Assembly: GCA_017881705.1 (NCBI GenBank)
Contig: JADGQP010000145.1
Location: forward strand, 1 to 6,072
Reading direction: 5' to 3'
From: Christensenellaceae bacterium
GTDB lineage: Bacteria > Bacillota > Clostridia > Christensenellales > Aristaeellaceae
Length of the DNA: 6,072 nucleotides
Both the position numbers and the translations under genes were made by a program. Of this stretch, positions 1-5,534 are shown one piece after another. Every line of letters starts with the position of its first letter. Position 1 is the stretch's first letter. A model generated the notes under the pieces. The model saw nothing but the letters and a program-made list of their open reading frames with translations. It was not told where the DNA came from and did not search any database.

Positions 1-765
1 GACCAGCATATCCGGCTTGCAGCGCTGCGCGGTTTCCAGAATCGCCTGAGACGTGCGGTTTTCCAGGTAGATGTTGGAATAACCAAGATAGCCCATCCAC
101 ATCAGATGAACCAAAAAGCCAAACACGTGATGGTAGGGCAGAAAAGCAAGCGCGCGGCGATGCTGGTTGTCGACCATGCGCTTTTGCGCGCGGTATAGCA
201 GTTCCGAGGACAGCACCTGTTCCACCAGGGCTCGTCCTTCGTAGACGAAGATACGGCTGGTGCCTGTGGTGCCGCTGGTGCACAGCGCTACGCTGTCGCT
301 CCATACCGGCGAAAAATCCTCGGTGGGCGGAGCCGCAAAAAGCACCCTGGCGTCCACCCAGCGCACGCCGTCGGGGAGTTTGCGTTCTTTCGGGGTAACC
401 AACGCTTTAGCTCCCGCCTGCTTAAGCAGATAGCCGGTCATCTCATCGGAAAGCGAAAGATCCATTAGTAGCGCGTTATAGCCTGCCTGCAGTACGCCCC
501 AGAGAACAGAGGGCCACTCCTTGCAGGTGTCCATGGATATACCCACCCAAGTGCCCTTGGGCGCGCCGACGACTGAAAGGAGGAACGCTGCATAATCGCG
601 CGTCATCCGCGCGTAGTCCGTAAAGGAAAGCGTACACTCCTCGCCGTTTTCCAGCCATACGGCCGCTTCCTCATCGCCATAACGGCATTGTAGGTTGTAC
701 AGATTCTCCAGCCGCTTATCGGCACGCAGGGCACGGGTGATCTCCGGCACATCGTGAAGAGCCAT
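1..765 (-). CDS. AMP-forming acyl-CoA synthetase / AMP-binding enzyme, C-terminus outside window
   Basis: The first 255 codons are open and the gene runs off the left edge. The product belongs to the adenylate-forming (ANL) superfamily, which activates a carboxylic acid with ATP to an acyl-AMP and usually passes it to CoA. The phosphate-binding loop TSGTTG is at residues 163-168, and LPYHHVFG, the usual second core motif, is at 209-216. The loop continues TSR where most relatives have a Pro-Lys pair. The C-terminal domain with the catalytic lysine is not in the window. The ATG (763-765) overlaps the TGA of the upstream SDR gene by one base, and its AGGAGG (775-780) lies inside that gene, so the two are very likely translationally coupled and share a promoter. 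Substrate cannot be read from this half; fatty or aromatic acid ligase, or a stand-alone adenylation domain, are all possible. Confidence 0.88.
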   Translation of the reverse strand, partial: MALHDVPEITRALRADKRLENLYNLQCRYGDEEAAVWLENGEECTLSFTDYARMTRDYAAFLLSVVGAPKGTWVGISMDTCKEWPSVLWGVLQAGYNALLMDLSLSDEMTGYLLKQAGAKALVTPKERKLPDGVRWVDARVLFAAPPTEDFSPVWSDSVALCTSGTTGTSRIFVYEGRALVEQVLSSELLYRAQKRMVDNQHRRALAFLPYHHVFGFLVHLMWMGYLGYSNIYLENRTSQAILETAQRCKPDMLV

Positions 766-1601
766 CAGGCACGCCCTCCTTTGCCGTAGTAATCACGTAG
801 AATTTTAAAATTCAGCGCGGGCGAAAGCACATCGTGCAGCACAACAGCCAGCCGTTGATCCGGTTTCGCAACAACCAGGCGGAAACGCATCCGCTTACGG
901 TTTACGTTGCGCACCAGTTTTCGTCCCAGCGTTTCCGGCAGGAGGCCGTTGCTTTCGTCGCGGTGGATCGCGCCGCAAGCCGTTTGGTAGGCCGCCTCGT
1001 AGGGCGAAGCGCTCCCTTCGCCCTGCGCGTGCAGGCGCGTGCGCTGGCTGCCGCCGCGGTGATCCCCCGGCTCCACCAGGCACACCTGAACGCCAAAGGG
1101 TTTTACCTCCATGGCAAGGCACTCCGCATACCCTTCGACGGCGTGCTTGGAGGCTGTGTACGCGCTTTGGAACGGGATACCCAGTAAACCGTTGATGGAG
1201 GAAAACAGCACGATTTTCCCCTTGCCCTGCCTGCGCATCACGGGCAACACCGTGGATACCAGGCTTGTCATACCCAGAAAATTGGTTTGCATCACGCGCT
1301 CGTACTCGGCGTACGACGTGGTTTCACATGCGCCCAGCACCAGCACCGCGGCGCAATAAACCAGCGCGTCCACCCGGGGGCTTACAACAAGCGCGCTTTG
1401 TGCGAAAGCCTCTCGGCTTTGCACGTCCGTTACGTCCAACCGGAAGGTGCGAATCCCGTCCTCGGCGGGGTCGTCCGCCGCCGACTCGCCAAACGAGCGC
1501 GCGCCCGATACGACCAGCCAGCCGTCCCTGGCGAAAGCCTGCGCCGTCGCCAAACCCAGCCCGCTGGACGCACCGATAACCCAAACAGTTCCTTTTTTCA
1601 C
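765..1601 (-). CDS. SDR-family NAD(P)-dependent oxidoreductase
   Basis: The product has 278 residues, usual for a classical short-chain dehydrogenase with a modest C-terminal extension. The cofactor loop GASSGLG is at 10-16, LDVTD at 55-59, the active-site Asn in MQTNFLG at 107, serine in FSSINGLLG at 134-135, and the catalytic YTASK with Tyr148 and Lys152. VEPGD at 176-180 follows as expected. The common NNAG is replaced by YCAA (82-85), a tolerated variation in this family. It should reduce or oxidise a carbonyl/hydroxyl group with NAD(P)H in the cytoplasm; the substrate is unknown. The start is GTG (1599-1601), supported by GGAGGT (1608-1613) six bases upstream. It is the first gene of a two-gene unit with the acyl-CoA synthetase-like gene, so the pair may act on the same acyl or carbonyl compound; that link is inference. 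Confidence 0.92.
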   Translation of the reverse strand: MKKGTVWVIGASSGLGLATAQAFARDGWLVVSGARSFGESAADDPAEDGIRTFRLDVTDVQSREAFAQSALVVSPRVDALVYCAAVLVLGACETTSYAEYERVMQTNFLGMTSLVSTVLPVMRRQGKGKIVLFSSINGLLGIPFQSAYTASKHAVEGYAECLAMEVKPFGVQVCLVEPGDHRGGSQRTRLHAQGEGSASPYEAAYQTACGAIHRDESNGLLPETLGRKLVRNVNRKRMRFRLVVAKPDQRLAVVLHDVLSPALNFKILRDYYGKGGRA

Positions 1602-1655
1602 AGCGGTACCTCCGAATCAGTGCGAATATAAAATTGAACACCAATAAACAGCCGA

Positions 1656-1684
1656 ATTATACCGCAAAATCAGCGCATATGCAA
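1656..1684 (-). promoter_or_regulatory. Predicted sigma-A promoter of the SDR/acyl-CoA synthetase unit
   Basis: On the minus strand TATAAT (1661 to 1656) is a perfect -10. TTGCAT (1684 to 1679) lies 17 bp upstream and matches the -35 consensus only in its first three bases. Transcription would start near 1649, giving a leader of about 48 nt before the GTG. A weak -35 next to an operator-like repeat cluster would fit an activated or regulated promoter. It is predicted from sequence only. Confidence 0.55.
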
Positions 1685-1707
1685 TCTAATTTGTTAGACA
1701 ATCTAAT
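1682..1707. promoter_or_regulatory. Operator-like repeat cluster upstream of the SDR gene
   Basis: CAATCTAAT occurs twice as a direct repeat (1682-1690 and 1699-1707). Between and within them TTAGA (1694-1698) forms inverted repeats with TCTAA on both sides (1685-1689 and 1702-1706), giving alternating half-sites TCTAA-tttg-TTAGA-caa-TCTAA. The cluster partly overlaps and extends upstream of the predicted -35 (1679-1684), a place where a dimeric helix-turn-helix regulator could bind. The regulator is not encoded in the window. The region is AT-rich, so chance repeats are possible. Confidence 0.45.
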
Positions 1708-1784
1708 CATTGTTTGTTAAAACCATTATAGAATAAGGCTTTCGCGCAATTGCTCTGAATAAAAAGCAGAAGAAAAACATAAAT

Positions 1785-1826
1785 AAAAAAGCCGTCCCAT
1801 CGCCGGTTTAGGCTGGGGGCGCGGCT
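1785..1826 (-). terminator. Intrinsic terminator after the UDP-GlcNAc 2-epimerase gene
   Basis: Read on the minus strand, AGCCG (1826-1822) pairs with CGGCT (1794-1790). Inside it CCC/GGG and GCC/GGC helices close a small loop with two internal loops, and a run of T follows (1790-1785, then ATTT). It begins about 18 nt after the epimerase stop and would end the membrane protein-murI-epimerase transcript. The stem is imperfect but the T-run and position are convincing. Confidence 0.75.
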
Positions 1827-1843
1827 GTGAAACCATATCGCGT

Positions 1844-2947
1844 TCAGGCTTTCAGTCTTTTTTCCAGTATTTCCGCAATGTACTGGCTGGCGTGGCCGTC
1901 CCCGTAAGGGTTCACGGCGCGCTCCATTTCATGGTACTTCTCGGGGTCGGCCAGCAGCTCCATCACAGCATCGTAAATGGGTTGTTCCGCGGTGCCCACC
2001 AGCTTGAGCGTTCCGGCCTCCAAGCCTTCCGGGCGTTCGGTGGTGTCCCGCATCACCAGCACGGGCTTGCCCAGCGACGGCGCCTCTTCCTGGATGCCTC
2101 CGCTGTCGGTCATAATCAGATACGCGCGGGCCATGATGTTATGAAAATCCAGCACGTCCAGCGGTTCGATCATGTGAATGCGCTCCTGGCCGGAAAAGCA
2201 GCGTTTTGCCATTTCCCGCACACTTGGGTTCATGTGCATGGGATAAATCAGTTTTACATCCGGCATTTCATCCACCACACGGCGGATAGCGCTGAACATA
2301 TGCCGCATGGGCGTTCCCAGGTTTTCACGGCGGTGCGCCGTCAGCAGCAACAACCGGCTGCCTTTCGCCCACTCGATCTCGGGGCTGGAATAGTTTTCGC
2401 TTACGGTGGTGGAAAGCGCGTCGATCACCGTATTGCCGGTAACGTAAACATCTTCCGCCGGTTTGCCTTCTCTGAGCAAATTCTGCCGGCTGTTCTCCGT
2501 AGGCGCAAAATAGAAATGGCTGATCAAATCGACAGCCTGGCGGTTAAACTCCTCGGGAAAGGGCGAGCGCAGGTTGTAGGTGCGTAGCCCCGCTTCCACG
2601 TGCCCCACGGGAATTTGCAGGTAAAAACACGCCAGCGAGGTCGAAAACGCCGTGGAAGTATCGCCGTGCACCAGCACCACGTCCGGCTTCTCCGCCTGCA
2701 AAATATCGCGGATCTTCAGCAGGATGTTCACCGTTACGTCAAACAGCGTCTGCTGCTGCTGCATGATGCCCAGGTCATACTTGGGCACGACCTGAAAGCA
2801 ATTCAAAATTTGGTCCAGCATCTGGCGGTGCTGGCCCGTAACACATACGACGGTTTCAAACGCGGGATGCTTCTGAAGTACCAGCACCAGCGGGCACATC
2901 TTGATTGCCTCGGGCCGGGTTCCAAAGATGAGCATCACTTTCTTCAT
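1844..2947 (-). CDS. wecB: UDP-N-acetylglucosamine 2-epimerase (non-hydrolysing)
   Basis: The 367-residue product has the full length and motifs of the WecB/MnaA family, which interconverts UDP-GlcNAc and UDP-ManNAc in the cytoplasm. It has GTRPEAIK at 9-16, HGDT at 94-97 with Asp95, EAGLRT at 118-123, FPEEFNR at 130-136, TAHRREN at 203-209 with His205, and the nucleotide-binding stretch DSGGIQEEAPSLGKP at 281-295 followed by TTERPEG at 302-308. In Gram-positives UDP-ManNAc feeds the linkage unit of wall teichoic acid or other surface polysaccharides. The ATG start has only a weak AGGA about nine bases upstream. It begins 44 nt after the murI stop with no visible promoter or terminator between, so it is probably cotranscribed with murI. 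The name mnaA is equally suitable. Confidence 0.97.
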   Translation of the reverse strand: MKKVMLIFGTRPEAIKMCPLVLVLQKHPAFETVVCVTGQHRQMLDQILNCFQVVPKYDLGIMQQQQTLFDVTVNILLKIRDILQAEKPDVVLVHGDTSTAFSTSLACFYLQIPVGHVEAGLRTYNLRSPFPEEFNRQAVDLISHFYFAPTENSRQNLLREGKPAEDVYVTGNTVIDALSTTVSENYSSPEIEWAKGSRLLLLTAHRRENLGTPMRHMFSAIRRVVDEMPDVKLIYPMHMNPSVREMAKRCFSGQERIHMIEPLDVLDFHNIMARAYLIMTDSGGIQEEAPSLGKPVLVMRDTTERPEGLEAGTLKLVGTAEQPIYDAVMELLADPEKYHEMERAVNPYGDGHASQYIAEILEKRLKA

Positions 2948-2991
2948 GCCAAACCGTCCTCGCCCGTCGTCCGCGACGTTTCAGATTGTGT

Positions 2992-3816
2992 TCATTCTAC
3001 CGTATCCGGCGTGGAAATGCAAGCCGAGTCAAGCGTTTCCACAAACCGATTATACCATGCCCGCATCCGAGCGGGCATGGCCCGATCTTCCGCTGTGGAC
3101 ATAAACTCTATCTTGCCGCGCGCATTTGGCCCGCTTCCGTTTACGGTTTTCAGCAGCCCTTTTTGCATCAGCCGATTTTTCAGCTGGCGCGCGGTGCCTT
3201 CGTTGCCATCCACCAGCGTAACGTTCGGCGGCAGGCAGGCGCGAAGCACGGGTTTCAAGAAAACGTAATGCGTGCAGCCGAGCACCACAGCCTTTACGGG
3301 GCGGTCGAGGTACGGAGCCAACAGCTCGTTCAGTTTCGCCGTAACACACGGGCCGCAAGTTTCTCCGGCTTCGATCATCTCCACCAATCCCGGGCAGGGT
3401 ACAGGCACCGCATTCTGCCCGTAACGCGCCATCAGCGAGTGGAACTTGTCGAGCTTAAGAGTCATGGCCGTAGCCATCACCAGCACCGCGCCGCCGCCCG
3501 GCAATAACGCGGCAGGCTTCAGCGCAGGCTCCATGCCGATAATCGGCAGCGCAAGATCGTTTCTAAGCGTTTCCGCCGCAGCGCTGGTGGCGGTGTTGCA
3601 GGCGATCAGGACCGCCTTGCAGCCAAGGCCGATAAGCCTTGCTACCGCGGCGCGCGTAAATGCCAGCACCTCTTCGGGGGTCTTATCCCCATAGGGAGCG
3701 TTTCGGTTGTCCCCTAAAAACAGGAAATCCTCCGCCGGCAGTATTCGCGAAGCCTCCGCCAGAACGCTGATGCCGCCGAAACCGCTGTCGAACACGCCGA
3801 TTGGGCGCTCGTCCAT
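2992..3816 (-). CDS. murI: Glutamate racemase
   Basis: The 274-residue protein converts L- to D-glutamate in the cytoplasm for the peptidoglycan stem peptide. Family hallmarks are all present: the N-terminal FDSGFGG (9-15) with Asp10 and Ser11, GDNRNAPYG (35-43), the first catalytic cysteine in ACNTAT (Cys73), and the second in GCTHY (Cys181, followed by His183). The length is typical. The start ATG (3814-3816) is set by GGAGGT (3825-3830), eight bases upstream. It lies 107 nt after the membrane-anchored gene and 44 nt before the UDP-GlcNAc 2-epimerase, the same direction, which suggests a cell-wall precursor operon. The APYG variant of the substrate loop differs from the more common VPYG, but both catalytic cysteines are intact. 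Confidence 0.97.
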   Translation of the reverse strand: MDERPIGVFDSGFGGISVLAEASRILPAEDFLFLGDNRNAPYGDKTPEEVLAFTRAAVARLIGLGCKAVLIACNTATSAAAETLRNDLALPIIGMEPALKPAALLPGGGAVLVMATAMTLKLDKFHSLMARYGQNAVPVPCPGLVEMIEAGETCGPCVTAKLNELLAPYLDRPVKAVVLGCTHYVFLKPVLRACLPPNVTLVDGNEGTARQLKNRLMQKGLLKTVNGSGPNARGKIEFMSTAEDRAMPARMRAWYNRFVETLDSACISTPDTVE

Positions 3817-3842
3817 ACCCAGCCACCTCCGTCATCCGGGGC

Positions 3843-3920
3843 TTAACGCCTGCCGGGCGTTTTGCCCACGCCGGAAGGCGAACCGTCCGGCGCCAGGATC
3901 TCCATACGGAATCCGGCCAT
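3843..3920 (-). CDS. Possible 25-residue small ORF between the membrane protein gene and murI
   Basis: An ATG (3918-3920) follows the TAA of the upstream gene by one codon (TAA ACG ATG) and stays in the same reading frame for 25 codons to a TAA at 3843-3845. The peptide begins MAGFRMEILAPDG and is rich in Gly, Pro and Arg. The closest purine-rich stretch (GAGG) is too far for a good ribosome binding site, so expression would need reinitiation or stop read-through. It may also be the remains of a longer C-terminus of the upstream gene, or chance. No known family is recognised. Confidence 0.2.
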   Translation of the reverse strand: MAGFRMEILAPDGSPSGVGKTPGRR

Positions 3921-3923
3921 CGT

Positions 3924-4415
3924 TTACGAGCCAGCCTCGCCGATCACATCGCTGGTGCGCGCGTCCAGCGTGTTGATCGCGTCGGTCAGCAGTGAAAGTG
4001 AATCGTTGACCTTCTGCCCGCTGGACAGCTTGGCGTCGTACTCGTCGATAATGTTATAGATGTTATCAAATAAGCTCTGCACGTACAAACGACCCACTTC
4101 CCCAAACATACCCACGTTCAGGTCGTTAACCACCTCGACGCCGTGCACATATTGGCGGATTTTGCCAAGCACATTGCTGGTGGTTGTGGCACCCAAACGG
4201 GAAAGCGTGTTGGTCTGGGCGACAGCGCGCTGCATTTCCGAGCGGATTTTGGCGTTGCGCTGGTTCTCAAAATTGGTTTCGTTCAGGCCGCCGACGCCTA
4301 CGAGCTTCAACAGCAAAAAAGCCGCGACGATGATGATCAGAATCGTTAAAACCGGCCGGTAGCGGTTGGAGCGCATCACGTTGTTGAAGCGGCTCTGGTT
4401 GTTATACCTGTACAA
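3924..4415 (-). CDS. Membrane-anchored protein of unknown function, TTG start
   Basis: The 163-residue product is not recognised as a known family. Residues 1-20 are polar and basic (Arg at 3, 9, 15, 18 and 20). One hydrophobic segment, about 21-40, follows, so by the positive-inside rule the N-terminus is cytoplasmic and residues about 45-163 are outside. The outer part is predicted mostly helical, Asn/Thr/Ser-rich and without cysteine, and looks like an anchored helical domain rather than a secreted enzyme. The start is TTG (4413-4415): a GGGGAGG-type site (4423-4430) sits seven bases upstream and an in-frame stop lies at 4431-4433, so no upstream ATG is available. It is the first gene of the run leading to murI and the epimerase, which hints at a cell-envelope role (inference). 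Confidence 0.8.
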   Translation of the reverse strand: MYRYNNQSRFNNVMRSNRYRPVLTILIIIVAAFLLLKLVGVGGLNETNFENQRNAKIRSEMQRAVAQTNTLSRLGATTTSNVLGKIRQYVHGVEVVNDLNVGMFGEVGRLYVQSLFDNIYNIIDEYDAKLSSGQKVNDSLSLLTDAINTLDARTSDVIGEAGS

Positions 4416-4473
4416 ACACGTTCCTCCCCCTTACGTAACGCCTAAGCCAACCGGGGCATAAAAAACTTGTTCC

Positions 4474-4502
4474 ATTATATCATAGGAACCTCAGCCGGTA
4501 AA
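4474..4502 (-). promoter_or_regulatory. Predicted promoter of the membrane protein-murI-epimerase operon
   Basis: On the minus strand TATAAT (4479 to 4474) is a perfect -10, and TTTACC (4502 to 4497), matching four of six -35 bases, is 17 bp upstream. Transcription would start near 4467, leaving a leader of about 52 nt before the TTG start. It is back to back with the acetyltransferase promoter. Confidence 0.6.
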
Positions 4503-4514
4503 GCACGCGCGCCG

Positions 4515-4543
4515 TTTACGGCACGCGCCGGATATGGTACAAT
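4515..4543 (+). promoter_or_regulatory. Predicted promoter of the GNAT acetyltransferase gene
   Basis: TTTACG (4515-4520) and TACAAT (4538-4543) are separated by exactly 17 bp, matching four and five of six consensus bases. The start point would be near 4550, about 44 nt before the ATG. The -35 lies in a short inverted repeat, GCCGT-TT-ACGGC (4511-4522), which might be an operator shared with the divergent operon, though it is short. Confidence 0.55.
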
Positions 4544-4593
4544 ACCGCCAAGGCCCTAAACGGCCGAATACAAACCGTTTCGGAGGCGGCTTT

Positions 4594-5205
4594 ATGGTGT
4601 TTGAGGAAATGGCGCACCCCAGCCCGCAGGAATTTTCGCAGGCTTTAACCGTGCTGACCGACGCGTTCTGGCCAACCCCGCTGTTTTCGCAGTACCTGTT
4701 TCCCCACAGCAAGGCGCTTACGAGATTATTTTTAGAAACACAGCTTATTTATTCGCTGAAAGCGGGCCGCGTATTCGCGGCGAAGGATGAGCGCGGCTAC
4801 GTAGTCGCCTGTGCGCTTTGGTCTACGCCAAGTACGCCGGAGTTTACCCTGCGTACCGTACTGCGCCTGGGCCTGGGCCTAAAAACCGCGTGGCTTGCGC
4901 TGCGCGCGCCCCTTGCGGCGCGTCGGATCGCCGAATTGTTCCGCTTGCTGGATCGCTATGCGCCGGATACGGCAGTCGCGACGCTGGAATTTCTTTCCTC
5001 CGCCCGTAAAGGCGCGGGTGCCGAGCTGGTGCGGCACAACATGGCGGCGTTTCCCGGCCAAACGCTATACGTGGAGAGCATCGTATCCAAAAACGACCAC
5101 GCGTTTTACCGGCAGTTCGGTTTTGAGACTTTCGCGCGCGTGGATTTCCACGGTACAGATTACGCTTTCATGCTGCTTTCACCCGGGGCGAATTCGCCCG
5201 CCTGA
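4594..5205 (+). CDS. GNAT-family N-acetyltransferase
   Basis: The 203-residue product fits the GNAT fold, which moves an acetyl group from acetyl-CoA to an amine in the cytoplasm; the acceptor is unknown. The strand and acetyl-CoA loop appear as ATLEFLSSARKGAGAELV (129-146), where RKGAGA stands in for the usual [Q/R]xxGx[G/A]. The C-terminal part has the typical LYVES...HAFYRQFGFE pattern (158-178), in which a residue from the final helix (FYRQFGF) closes the cofactor site. The chosen ATG has GGAGG (4582-4586) seven bases upstream; the frame is also open from an ATG at 4534, but that one falls within the predicted -10 region and has no ribosome site. It is transcribed away from the murI operon and ends 30 bp before the next promoter, with no clear terminator between. 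Confidence 0.85.
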   Translation: MVFEEMAHPSPQEFSQALTVLTDAFWPTPLFSQYLFPHSKALTRLFLETQLIYSLKAGRVFAAKDERGYVVACALWSTPSTPEFTLRTVLRLGLGLKTAWLALRAPLAARRIAELFRLLDRYAPDTAVATLEFLSSARKGAGAELVRHNMAAFPGQTLYVESIVSKNDHAFYRQFGFETFARVDFHGTDYAFMLLSPGANSPA

Positions 5206-5234
5206 GCGTGATATGTTTCCCCGTGAATTGGGGG

Positions 5235-5263
5235 TTGACAAAACGCACGCACTCCGTTATAAT
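5235..5263 (+). promoter_or_regulatory. Consensus sigma-A promoter of the T-box leader
   Basis: TTGACA (5235-5240) and TATAAT (5258-5263) are both perfect matches with the ideal 17 bp spacing. The expected start point is near 5270. Such a strong promoter is normal for a gene controlled mainly by transcription attenuation, here by the T-box just downstream. Confidence 0.9.
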
Positions 5264-5269
5264 CAACGC

Positions 5270-5510
5270 AATTTCAAACGCGATGAACGGGCGCGGCGAG
5301 CGCGTAAGCCTTTCAGAGAAGCGTCGGTTGGTGCAAGACGCAAAGGCGGCGCAAACCTACTCCCCCGCGAGCGGGCAACGGGAACGGCAGTACCGTCGCA
5401 CGGGCAGGCCCGATAGCGCCTTTTAAGCGGGAGCGCAAGCTCCAAGCGAAGTGGTACCGCGGAAGCAACAAGCCTCCGTCTTCGAGAATATCGAAGGCGG
5501 AGGCTTTTTC
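5270..5510 (+). promoter_or_regulatory. T-box leader (tRNA-sensing riboswitch, transcription attenuation type)
   Basis: The leader senses the ratio of uncharged to charged tRNA and lets transcription continue when a given amino acid is scarce. The T-box core GTGGTACCGCGG (5451-5462) is present. Antiterminator helices are CGAAG/CTTCG (5447-5451 with 5480-5484) and GCGGA/TCCGT (5459-5463 with 5475-5479), framing the seven-base bulge TGGTACC (5452-5458), whose TGGT pairs with a tRNA 3' end ACCA. A stem III hairpin GGAGC-gcaa-GCTCC is at 5430-5443. In stem I, CAGAGA (5314-5319) precedes a hairpin GCGTC/GACGC (5321-5325, 5337-5341) with a GGTTGGTGCAA loop, and GCCTTT/AAAGGC (5308-5313, 5342-5347) closes it. 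ATGA near 5283 and GCGAGC near 5367-5372 could form the kink-turn. The best specifier candidate is CCT (5356-5358) followed by A, suggesting proline; CTA or CTC (Leu) are not excluded. Confidence 0.93.
5471..5509 (+). terminator. T-box attenuator (intrinsic terminator)
   Basis: The 15-bp stem pairs 5471-5485 with 5491-5505, perfect except for one G-U pair, around a five-base loop (5486-5490), followed by five T. Its left arm contains the 3' strands of the antiterminator (5475-5484), so the two folds exclude each other, as required for T-box attenuation. The coding sequence begins 26 nt after it. Confidence 0.95.
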
Positions 5511-5534
5511 AAATCTTTTAAAGGAGGGCGCGAC

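Noticed and set aside
1725..1730. Second minus-strand TATAAT upstream of the SDR repeats
   Set aside because: No acceptable -35 is found at 16-18 bp upstream; the AT-rich region makes a chance match likely.
1892..2587. Long plus-strand open frame of 231 codons opposite the epimerase gene
   Set aside because: It is antisense to a clear wecB-family gene; its peptide shows no family pattern and has the His/Gln-rich composition of a shadow frame.
3845..3863. Hairpin AACGCC-tgccg-GGCGTT with TTTT on the plus strand
   Set aside because: No plus-strand gene ends here, and on the minus strand, where the genes run, no T-run follows.
5186..5199. Perfect 14-bp palindrome GGGCGAATTCGCCC at the end of the acetyltransferase gene
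   Set aside because: No T-run follows and the hairpin loop would be too small; it lies in the coding sequence, so it is not called a terminator.
5208..5426. Plus-strand open frames through the T-box leader
   Set aside because: They begin upstream of the promoter or at its edge, lack ribosome sites and cross the structured leader RNA; the region is explained by the T-box.
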